A program made the position numbers and the translations under genes. From positions 2,604,001-2,668,000 of the forward strand of contig OZ253476.1 of NCBI GenBank assembly GCA_965261795.1: a stretch of 64,000 bases of DNA. Reading direction: 5' to 3'. Below the pieces are notes generated by a model. It was given only the letters and a program-made list of their open reading frames with translations, made no database searches and was not told where the DNA came from. Numbering within the stretch: position 1 is the stretch's first letter; the number at the start of each line of letters is the position of its first letter. Of this stretch, positions 34,490-42,246 are shown in pieces. This stretch comes from CBDCFV01 sp965261795. GTDB taxonomy: Bacteria; Chloroflexota; Dehalococcoidia; Lucifugimonadales; UBA3495.

Positions 34490-36196
34490 ATGGACCCCGA
34501 AGAATTTCTCACGGCCCTCTGGGGCAATCCCCCGCCGGGGGTCGCGCTGGTATGGACGCTGCCCAACAGCAGGTCCCGCTGGTACACCCACTTCGACGGG
34601 ATCAACCGGGAGATGGAAGAGCACGCGCAGGAAGACGTCTACACCGGGGTCGGCATAGCCAGCCGGAACGGGAACCGGTTCACAAGCAAGAACAAGCTCA
34701 CGGAGGAGGAGGTCGGCGGGCTGGCCGGGATGTGGGCCGACATCGACTGGGACCACCCGGTGCATCGCAAGACGAACCTGCCACCCTCCCCGGAGTCGGC
34801 GCTGGAGACGCTGGAGGAAGCGCTGCTGGAGCCGACGCTGCTGGTGGACAGCGGCCACGGGTTGCAGGCCTGGTGGCTCTTCGAGAAGCCCTGGCTGTTC
34901 CGGAGCGCCGAGGAGCACGAACTGGGACGGCGGGCCGCCCAGTGGTGGCACCAGCACATCAGGGGGCTCTACACCGCCCGGGGCTGGATCACGGACTCGG
35001 TGTTCAACCTGGACCGGATCATGAGGTTGCCGGGGAGCTGGAACAACCGCGACCCGGCCGACCGGAAGCCGGTCAGGGTCATACAGAACACGGGAAGGCG
35101 CTACCACCCAAGGGAGTTCTTGGACCAAGTGCCGGAGGACTTCCGCACCTCGGCCCCGCCGCCGGGGCGGAGAGGCAACAGAAGCCGGGGACGGGGGAGC
35201 AACGCCGGAAGGAACGGGCACCTTGACCTGTCGCCGGATGCGGAGCCGTCGCTGCTCAGGCTGGAGCCGCTGCTGAAGAACGATCCCCGGTTCCGGCGGA
35301 CTTGGGAGCAGGAACGGAACGACCTGCCGGACCAGTCGCCTTCGGCCTACGACATGTCATTGGCGATGACGGCGGTACAGGCCGGATGGCCCGACCAGGA
35401 GGTGGCCAACCTGCTGGTCTGCTGGCGCCGCAGGCACGGCCACGACCTGAAGCTGCGGGAGAACTACTACGCGCTGACCATCGCCAAGGCCCGGGAGCCG
35501 ATGGAACTGGCCCGGGCCCAGGAGCGTTTGAACGAGGCGCTCCTCCAGGAGCCGGAGGACGAAGCCGAGGTGCTCCGGGACAACCTGGCGACCCTGTTCG
35601 GGGTGGACATCACGCGGATCGTGAAGTACTTGGGAGACCCGCCCATCTACTACATGTGCACCGGGCAGGGAAACATCACGCTGGGGAAGATCGGGAACAT
35701 GATCTCCCAAGAGAGGTTCCGGGGGCTGGCAGCGGCGGCGACGGGGGTGATGATCCCGGCGGTGACAAAAAAGGTGTGGGAACAGAGGGTGCAGGCGATG
35801 CTGTCGGCTTGCGAGGAGATCGAGGTGGGGGACGCCAGCCACCCGGCGCAGGAGACCCGGCATTGGATTGCGGAGTACCTGCTGGACAAGCCGCCGCGTG
35901 AGGAGGAGGAGTGGGAGAAGGCGGCGGAGGCCAAGCAGCCCTTCGTCAAGCACGGGCGGGTGCACGTTTTCATGGACGACTTCCGCCGGTGGCTGGAGGT
36001 GGCGGGGGGCAACCAGATGACCTCTCACGCCTTGGGGCAACGGTTACGGCTCTGCTTGGCCCAACCAGATCAAATCAACCTGAAGGTCGGAAGTTTCCGG
36101 ACGACCCGGACCTGCTGGATATTGCCGGGGGAGAACGCCGTCTACCGGAACGGAGCAACGGGCACGGACAACCGGAGAAGAGAGAGGACAGCGTGA
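34490..36196 (+). CDS. AEP-superfamily DNA primase / primase-polymerase
   Basis: 568 residues. The N-terminal AEP-like domain shows WADIDW (~82-87, catalytic DxD), SGHGLQAWWLF (~121, active-site His) and LDRIMRLPGSWNNRD (~180), the triad of mobile-element prim-pol enzymes. A basic linker (GRRGNRSRGRGS) leads to a helical C-terminal part with DNA-binding appearance. It would make primers for element replication. The stop overlaps the helicase start (GTGA). Confidence 0.85.
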   Translation: MDPEEFLTALWGNPPPGVALVWTLPNSRSRWYTHFDGINREMEEHAQEDVYTGVGIASRNGNRFTSKNKLTEEEVGGLAGMWADIDWDHPVHRKTNLPPSPESALETLEEALLEPTLLVDSGHGLQAWWLFEKPWLFRSAEEHELGRRAAQWWHQHIRGLYTARGWITDSVFNLDRIMRLPGSWNNRDPADRKPVRVIQNTGRRYHPREFLDQVPEDFRTSAPPPGRRGNRSRGRGSNAGRNGHLDLSPDAEPSLLRLEPLLKNDPRFRRTWEQERNDLPDQSPSAYDMSLAMTAVQAGWPDQEVANLLVCWRRRHGHDLKLRENYYALTIAKAREPMELARAQERLNEALLQEPEDEAEVLRDNLATLFGVDITRIVKYLGDPPIYYMCTGQGNITLGKIGNMISQERFRGLAAAATGVMIPAVTKKVWEQRVQAMLSACEEIEVGDASHPAQETRHWIAEYLLDKPPREEEEWEKAAEAKQPFVKHGRVHVFMDDFRRWLEVAGGNQMTSHALGQRLRLCLAQPDQINLKVGSFRTTRTCWILPGENAVYRNGATGTDNRRRERTA

Positions 36197-37845
36197 GCAC
36201 TGAGAACTCCCAAGAAGGAGACGTCTGGGAAGGGAACGCTGCGGAGCACCGGGTCATCGGCCCCCCGGGGTGCGGCAAGACCACTTGGCTGGGACGCCAA
36301 GTGGAGGAGGCGGTGACGTCGGGGCGGAAGGTGTTGATCTCCTCCCTGACCAAGGCCGCCGCGACGGAGATCGGCGGGCGGGGTCTGCCCATCCACTGGG
36401 ACAGCTTGGGAACGCTGCACTCCCACTGCTATCACGCGCTCGGAGAGCCGGAGATTGCTGAGAGCCGGGACCACGTCCTGTTGTGGAACGAAGAGGAACC
36501 GGAGTACCGGATGAGCTTGGGATCCGGCGACTTGGGGGGGCGCATCGACGGCGACAACCTGAAGCCGGAACGGGAGACCCCGGGCGACGACATGATGAGC
36601 CGTTACCAGATGTGCCGGGCCCGGATGGAAACGGAGCGGATGCCGGCCCCGGTGCAAGCCTTCGCAAAGCGCTGGACCGATTGGAAGCAGCGGAACGGCA
36701 TGGTGGACTTCACCGACCTGATCGAGACCTGCCTCAGGGAGGTGGACCTAGCTCCGGGGAACCCGGAGGTGATGTTCGTGGACGAAGCCCAAGACCTGGA
36801 CCTGCTGGAGATGTCGCTCATCAGGAAGTGGGGCGCGGCGGCCGAATCCTTGCACATCGTTGGAGATCCGGACCAAGCCATCTTCACTTGGCGGGGGGCC
36901 GACCCCGGCGCCTTCACGGCGGGCCGGATACCCGAGGAGAACCGGCAGGTGTTGGCCCAGTCCTACCGGGTCCCGGCGGCGGTCCACGCGCAAGCTGTCC
37001 GGTGGATCAGCCAAGTGCAGGGGCGGGAGCCGGTGGAGTACCGGCCGAGAGACCACCAAGGAGAGGTGCGGAGCATCGAAGCGGGCTGGAAGAACCCTGG
37101 CCCGGTGGTGGAAGACGCCGGGCGGTACTTGGCTGAAGGCAAGACGGTGATGTTCCTGACCACCTGCTCCTACATGCTGAAGGACTTGGTGCAAGAGCTA
37201 AGGGAGACTGGAACGCCCTTCCACAACCCCTACCGGAGGCGGAACGGGGCTTGGAACCCGTTGCAGAAGCGGCGGGGGCAGACGTCCACCGCCGACCGGG
37301 TGCTGGCCTTCCTCAGGATGACCCAAGGGGGAATGTGGACTGCGGAGGACATGCACCGCTGGACGGACATGGTGCGGGTCAAGGGAACACTGAACAACGG
37401 GAGGGACGCAGTAAAGGACCTGACCGACACGCTTGGGTTCGACGGAGAGAGCTACGTTGATTGGACCGGCCTGCTGGAGGTGTTGACGCCTGAGGCAGTG
37501 GAGGCGGGGTTGTCGGGGGACCTGGACTGGTTCGAGGAACAGATGACCGCGGCCAAGCGGTCGTCGGCGAAGTTCCCGCTGGCTGTGGCCCGGAACCGGG
37601 GGCCGGAGGAGCTTGAGAGGACGCCGCTCTTATGCACAGGCACGATTCACAGCGTAAAAGGAGCGGAGTCGGACGTGGTCTACGTGTTCCCCGACGTGAG
37701 CCGGGCCGGGATGCGGGAGTGGACCGGCAGCCCTGCGCAGCAGGCGTCGGTGTACCGGCTCTTCTACGTGGCGATGACCCGGGCGCGGGACACGTTGGTC
37801 ATCTGTGCTCCCAGCGAGCAGTACGCGGTGAACCTGGGCAATTGA
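36193..37845 (+). CDS. UvrD/Rep-like superfamily 1 helicase
   Basis: 550 residues. Motif I GPPGCGKTTWL, motif II FVDEAQDLD, motif III GDPDQAIFTWRGADP, motif IV region LAQSYRVP, motif V GTIHSVKGAESDVVYV and motif VI LFYVAMTRARDTL. A 3'-5' SF1A helicase likely unwinding the element's DNA. The GTG overlaps the primase stop by 4 bases; a longer upstream frame lies inside the primase gene and is not used. Confidence 0.94.
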   Translation: MSTENSQEGDVWEGNAAEHRVIGPPGCGKTTWLGRQVEEAVTSGRKVLISSLTKAAATEIGGRGLPIHWDSLGTLHSHCYHALGEPEIAESRDHVLLWNEEEPEYRMSLGSGDLGGRIDGDNLKPERETPGDDMMSRYQMCRARMETERMPAPVQAFAKRWTDWKQRNGMVDFTDLIETCLREVDLAPGNPEVMFVDEAQDLDLLEMSLIRKWGAAAESLHIVGDPDQAIFTWRGADPGAFTAGRIPEENRQVLAQSYRVPAAVHAQAVRWISQVQGREPVEYRPRDHQGEVRSIEAGWKNPGPVVEDAGRYLAEGKTVMFLTTCSYMLKDLVQELRETGTPFHNPYRRRNGAWNPLQKRRGQTSTADRVLAFLRMTQGGMWTAEDMHRWTDMVRVKGTLNNGRDAVKDLTDTLGFDGESYVDWTGLLEVLTPEAVEAGLSGDLDWFEEQMTAAKRSSAKFPLAVARNRGPEELERTPLLCTGTIHSVKGAESDVVYVFPDVSRAGMREWTGSPAQQASVYRLFYVAMTRARDTLVICAPSEQYAVNLGN

Positions 37846-38039
37846 GCCCGGGCAGTTGAGCTTGAGTAATTGGACCTGAGACAGGCCCCGAGAACGCCCC
37901 GCAGAAGCGACAGGAAGGCTGAAAGGGGCCTCTGCACGCAAGGGACGGTCCATGCCCCGGAGCACCGGAAGCCCCAAGAAACGGCCACATGACGGTTTCT
38001 TCAGGCCAGACAACACGGAGAGAGCAGAACGGAGAGGAC

Positions 38040-38792
38040 ATGGCGACGAACCGCAGGAAGTACGCGAGTTTCGACCTTGAGACCGGAGGGGAGATCCCCG
38101 AGGGAGACGACTGGCAGGACCACCGGCCCTTGGGAATCACCTGCGCCGCGCTGTACGCACCGGAACTGGGAAAGCCGGTCACTTGGTACGGGACCACCGA
38201 CGGAGGGGAAATCGCCGACCGGATGAGCCAGGAGGAACTAGCCCTGATGGTCCGGCAGTTGAAGGCGCTACAAGAGACGCGGGGTTTCACCATCGTCACT
38301 TGGAACGGGCTGGGGTTCGACTTCGACGTGCTGGCCGAGGAGTCGGAGCTCGCGGAGGAATGCCGCCGCCTGGCGGCGGACCACGTGGACATGATGTTCC
38401 ACGTCCTCTGCAAGCTGGGTCACCCGTTGGGGTTGGAGACCGCCGCCCAAGGCATGAAGGTCGAGGGCAAGACGGAGGGGATGAACGGCTTGGAAGCCAT
38501 CCGGATGTGGCGGGAGGGCCAACGGGAGGAGGTCGTGGAATACTGCGCCCAAGACGCCCGCTGCACCTACGAAGTGGCGCTAACCGGCGAGAAGGCCGGC
38601 AACCTCCGGTGGACCAGCTGGTCGGGGCGGGGCCAGTCGATGCCGCTCCGGGCCGGGTGGCTCGTTGTGAAGCAAGCATTGAAGCTACCCCTGCCGGACA
38701 CCGGCTGGATGACTGACCCCATGACGAGGGAGCAGGTCGCCGGATGGCTGACGGGAGCAAGCTTGGAGACCAGCAAGAAGAACGGAGAGTAA
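38040..38792 (+). CDS. DnaQ-like (DEDD) 3'-5' exonuclease
   Basis: 250 residues of RNase H-like exonuclease fold: exo I YASFDLET, exo II TWNGLGFDFDVL, exo III YCAQDARCTYE (Y/xxxD pattern of DEDDy). Resembles the proofreading domain of family-B polymerases or stand-alone phage exonucleases. ATG 38040 has GGAGAGGA upstream. No polymerase domain follows. Confidence 0.82.
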   Translation: MATNRRKYASFDLETGGEIPEGDDWQDHRPLGITCAALYAPELGKPVTWYGTTDGGEIADRMSQEELALMVRQLKALQETRGFTIVTWNGLGFDFDVLAEESELAEECRRLAADHVDMMFHVLCKLGHPLGLETAAQGMKVEGKTEGMNGLEAIRMWREGQREEVVEYCAQDARCTYEVALTGEKAGNLRWTSWSGRGQSMPLRAGWLVVKQALKLPLPDTGWMTDPMTREQVAGWLTGASLETSKKNGE

Positions 38793-38867
38793 GAAGCATG
38801 GCACAGGAATCATCCAACGACCCCAAGAACGGCCCCCACGAAGGGACCGGGCCGCTGGACGGAATAC

Positions 38868-39287
38868 TTGGCGCGGCTCTACGCGAGGGCGGAGAAGATT
38901 CAAGCGCAGCACGAGGCTGACAAGGAAATACGGGAGACCGAAGATCAAACGCGGCAGTACGGCCGGTGGACGACGCGGACGTATACGAAAGAGTTCCGGG
39001 AAAACGCTGACCGTCGGGTCATCCAACACGAGAGGACGAGAGAGCATGAAATACGACTCGGAACGCCCCCTGCGCGTCCTAAGCTTGGGGGCCGGGGTGC
39101 AGAGCACCTGCTTGGCCCTGATGGCAGAAAGCGGGGAGATCGCTCCGGCTCCGGACCTGGCGATCTTCGCCGACACCGGATGGGAGCCTCCGCACATCTA
39201 CACCCACTTGGAGTGGCTGGAGTCCGAGTTGGTCCACATCCCGGTACAACGGGTCCAAACCGGCAACCTGGCGACCGACATGGCTGA
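38868..39287 (+). CDS. Doubtful small gene overlapping PAPS-reductase-like gene
   Basis: From a TTG start the first ~65 residues (ARLYARAEKIQAQHEADKEI...) look protein-like, but from 39046 on the frame lies inside the next gene and turns into Gly/Arg/Pro shadow sequence. Either a short gene disturbed by an indel or no gene at all. A competing 40-codon frame starts with ATG at 38798. Confidence 0.25.
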   Translation: MARLYARAEKIQAQHEADKEIRETEDQTRQYGRWTTRTYTKEFRENADRRVIQHERTREHEIRLGTPPARPKLGGRGAEHLLGPDGRKRGDRSGSGPGDLRRHRMGASAHLHPLGVAGVRVGPHPGTTGPNRQPGDRHG

Positions 39288-39900
39288 AGTACGTAACTTC
39301 AGCGGCACGACGGGACGCGTGCCCATCCCTCTCCACGTAGTCGCCCCAGACGGGAGCAAGGGGATGACCCACCGCGAATGCACCAAGGATTACAAGATAC
39401 ACGCAATCCACCGAGGGATAAGGGAGTTCCTGCAGGTCAAGGCCCTCCGCCGCCCCCGCAGCGTGGAGATGTGGCTGGGCATCACCACGGACGAAGCACA
39501 TCGGATGCGCGAGGCCCGGGACGGGTGGGCGGTAAACCGCTATCCCTTGGTAGAACGCCGGATGCGCCGGTCCGATTGCCTGGCGTGGCTGCACGGCCGC
39601 TATCCAGACATGCAACCCCGCAAGTCCTCCTGTCTCGGATGTCCCTATCACAGCCGACAAGGGTGGATGGAGATAGCTGTCGAGTATCCCAGTGAGTTTG
39701 AGCAGCTGTGCCGGATAGACGAAAATCTGCGGTCCGGGACGATGAACCGTTTGACCAAAGGGAAACCCTACCTGCACTCAAAGGGAATGCCCCTCCGCGA
39801 GGCGGTGACCAAGGACCTGACCGAAGACGCGCTCCAGTACCGTCTGGACCTAGACAGGGACGGCTTCGGGGCCGAGTGCGAGGGGCACTGCGGGCTGTGA
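39046..39900 (+). CDS. PAPS reductase/PP-loop (adenine nucleotide alpha-hydrolase) family protein
   Basis: 284 residues. N-terminal PP-loop LSLGAGVQST in place of SGGxDS, IFADTGWEPPHIY, GMTHRECTKDYKI, then SSCLGCPYHS and a terminal ECEGHCGL, giving five or more conserved Cys that may hold Fe-S or zinc. Phage and island members of this family are linked to DNA or tRNA sulfur/base modification rather than sulfate assimilation. Substrate not predictable. Confidence 0.87.
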   Translation: MKYDSERPLRVLSLGAGVQSTCLALMAESGEIAPAPDLAIFADTGWEPPHIYTHLEWLESELVHIPVQRVQTGNLATDMAEVRNFSGTTGRVPIPLHVVAPDGSKGMTHRECTKDYKIHAIHRGIREFLQVKALRRPRSVEMWLGITTDEAHRMREARDGWAVNRYPLVERRMRRSDCLAWLHGRYPDMQPRKSSCLGCPYHSRQGWMEIAVEYPSEFEQLCRIDENLRSGTMNRLTKGKPYLHSKGMPLREAVTKDLTEDALQYRLDLDRDGFGAECEGHCGL

Positions 39901-40020
39901 CGGCAACGACGAACGAACACCAAGAGCGGAGCGGGGCAGGAAGAACGAAGCACAGGCGGACCGGTGAAGAGTAGGAGACAGTCCGCCGGGACCGCAGGAA
40001 CGCCAGGAGAAAACGAGCGA

Positions 40021-40665
40021 ATGAAGAAGCCTGAATTGCCCGAATGCACCGACATCAACGAGAAGGGCGTGTACGTTCTGGAGATGGAGGTCAGGACGAA
40101 CGGGACCCGGAGTCTGGTCTGCCCCTGCTGCCTTGGCAGCAGCGAACACAGTTCCCTCCCCGGCAACAACCCGGACAACGTCGATTACCCGTGCCGGACC
40201 TGTGACGGAGCGGGAGACCTGGATAAGGTCATCCCCATCAACGGGGAGAGACAGAAACCCGGCAGGGGACCAGCCTGGGAACCGGCTTGGGCCGGGGCGG
40301 AGATCTCCAGCCGGTTGGCGATACGCCCCAGCAGCGGGGACGGCTGGTGGAACATCCACGGGGGGCAGGAAGCCCAGAACGGGATGGGAGACAGCAAGGA
40401 GGTCATGCAATTGGTCCATCTGATCCTTGAGCACCTGGAACCGGCGAAGAAGCTGCATCGGCTGCAATGGGTGAAAGACTACCGGAAGCTGAACCCCGCG
40501 GCCGGGTTGCAGCATGCGATGGAAGCCTGGAACCGGGAGCATCCCGGTTCTCCGGAAGACATAGAGAGGGGCCAGCGGACACAGGAAGGAGATAACGCCC
40601 GGGAGATGCAGCAAGCACCGCGGGCTGATGCTGCCGGAGAAGCTTGCGGGACACCAACCAGATGA
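40021..40665 (+). CDS. Hypothetical protein with DnaJ-type zinc motif
   Basis: 214 residues. CPCCLGSS...YPCRTCDGAGDL is a CxxC...CxxCxGxG pattern like the zinc centre of DnaJ, without a J domain. A Trp/Gly segment (GDGWWNIHGGQE) and helical C terminus follow. AGGAG is ~11 bases before ATG 40021. Confidence 0.7.
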   Translation: MKKPELPECTDINEKGVYVLEMEVRTNGTRSLVCPCCLGSSEHSSLPGNNPDNVDYPCRTCDGAGDLDKVIPINGERQKPGRGPAWEPAWAGAEISSRLAIRPSSGDGWWNIHGGQEAQNGMGDSKEVMQLVHLILEHLEPAKKLHRLQWVKDYRKLNPAAGLQHAMEAWNREHPGSPEDIERGQRTQEGDNAREMQQAPRADAAGEACGTPTR

Positions 40666-40777
40666 CTAGATATGGGAATGGAGCTGCCTGAACTGCAACC
40701 GGACCTCTTACAGAAAACACGGTCAGGAGGCCCAAGAGAAAATCACGCGAGCCTTTCACGGAACGGAGAAAGAAGGA

Positions 40778-41212
40778 ATGACGAACGAAGGAGCGATGAA
40801 CGAGGAACAGGTGAACCAAGAAACTCCCGGCCGACAGCAGGGAAGATGCCCACTGCCGGAGCCCAACGTCCTGGACCAAGCCAGGCAAGCACTGGCCAGA
40901 CACCGGCTAACGGCACCGGTAGACCCCATCGACAAGGCGGCCGTGCTGCAGGCGCTGGAATACCCGCGGACGGAGTACTTCATCACGACCAGCATGTACT
41001 GGGACTGCGAATGCCCGGCGGACTACCACCGGCCCAAGGGCATGGACATGTGCGAGAACTGCGGGACGTTCCGGGAAGACAGCCCCGATTCCCGGATCAA
41101 CGAACTGAAGCTGAAAGGGGTCCACTTGGACCTGGCCGGCAGGGAAACGGTCATGACGCTGGAAGAGCACAACGCCAACAGCCGCCGGCGGAACGCTGCG
41201 GCCCAGTCATGA
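40778..41212 (+). CDS. Hypothetical zinc-binding element protein
   Basis: 144 residues. Central CECPADYHRPKGMDMCENCG suggests a zinc site. Starts at ATG 40778 or ATG 40796 (the latter with GGAG). The stop overlaps the methylase ATG (ATGA), indicating coupling. Confidence 0.7.
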   Translation: MTNEGAMNEEQVNQETPGRQQGRCPLPEPNVLDQARQALARHRLTAPVDPIDKAAVLQALEYPRTEYFITTSMYWDCECPADYHRPKGMDMCENCGTFREDSPDSRINELKLKGVHLDLAGRETVMTLEEHNANSRRRNAAAQS

Positions 41213-42144
41213 CCGGTCAACTGACGGCGCCATTCCCGTACTACGGCGGCAAGCGGCGCTGGGCAAAGGCCGTGTGGGACCGGCTGGGAGACCCCGACTT
41301 GTACATAGAACCCTGCGGGGGCAGCCTGGCGGTGCTCCTGGGGAGGCTGACCACGCCGAGGACGGAGATCGTATGCGACACCAGCGGCCTAGTCTGCAAC
41401 GTCTGGCGGGCGATGAAGTCCGACCCGGAGGGAGTGGCCCGGGAGGCGGACTACCCGACCATCCACCAGGACCTGACGGCACGCCAGAGATGGCTGATGG
41501 AATGGGCGAGAGAAAACGCTGTGAGGCTATCGGAGGACCCTGACTACCACGACGTGCGGGCCGCCGGATGGTGGGCTTGGGGAGCGTCCAGCTGGGTGGG
41601 ATCGGGATGGTGCCTGACCGGCGACGAGAAGCGGCCCCGGGTCCCCGACGGGGGCGGGCTAGGAGTCCAAGCGCACCGCACCGCGCTGGAAGGCGAGATA
41701 GGCACCGGAGAAAGGCTGATGCCTTGGTTCCGCGCCCTGGCCCAGAGACTAGCGCGGGTCGTCGTGCTCAACCGGGACTGGAAGGCCGCGATCACGCCGA
41801 CGGCGCTCAGGGAGCACCGGAAGAGCGACGCCTCAGTGGGAATCTTCCTGGACCCGCCCTACCGGACCGGGGACCGGAGGAAAACGCTGTACCAGTCGGA
41901 CCTGGACGGGACGTCGGACCGGACGGCGGAGGAGACCTGGGAATGGACCCGGTTCGTGGGCGAACGGTACCGCATCGCCTACGCCTGCCGGGAGGGGGAC
42001 CTGGAGCCGCCCCCGGGCTGGGAGGTGATGACGATGGACTTTGAGGGCGTCAGCAGGCCGGAGGGGAGGGAACGCCCGGACATGGTCCTGTTCTCCCCGG
42101 CGTGCATCGTGCCCCAACCGTCCCTGTGGGGGCCGGACTTCTAA
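41209..42144 (+). CDS. dam: D12-class DNA adenine N6-methyltransferase
   Basis: 311 residues. PFPYYGGKRRWA (SAM/target region), YIEPCGGSLAVL (FxGG-type SAM motif) and the catalytic IFLDPPYRTG (DPPY). Methylates adenine, probably to protect the element or guide its replication; the recognition site cannot be read from sequence. No cognate restriction enzyme is adjacent. ATG overlaps the previous stop. Confidence 0.9.
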   Translation: MTGQLTAPFPYYGGKRRWAKAVWDRLGDPDLYIEPCGGSLAVLLGRLTTPRTEIVCDTSGLVCNVWRAMKSDPEGVAREADYPTIHQDLTARQRWLMEWARENAVRLSEDPDYHDVRAAGWWAWGASSWVGSGWCLTGDEKRPRVPDGGGLGVQAHRTALEGEIGTGERLMPWFRALAQRLARVVVLNRDWKAAITPTALREHRKSDASVGIFLDPPYRTGDRRKTLYQSDLDGTSDRTAEETWEWTRFVGERYRIAYACREGDLEPPPGWEVMTMDFEGVSRPEGRERPDMVLFSPACIVPQPSLWGPDF

Positions 42145-42246
42145 ACGGAGAAGAACACACCCCCGATCCAGTCAGCCGCATGAGTCCGGGCAGGGCCCCG
42201 GAGCCAGGAGCGAGGAGCAAACCACAGAAGAATGGGAGAGAAGGAT

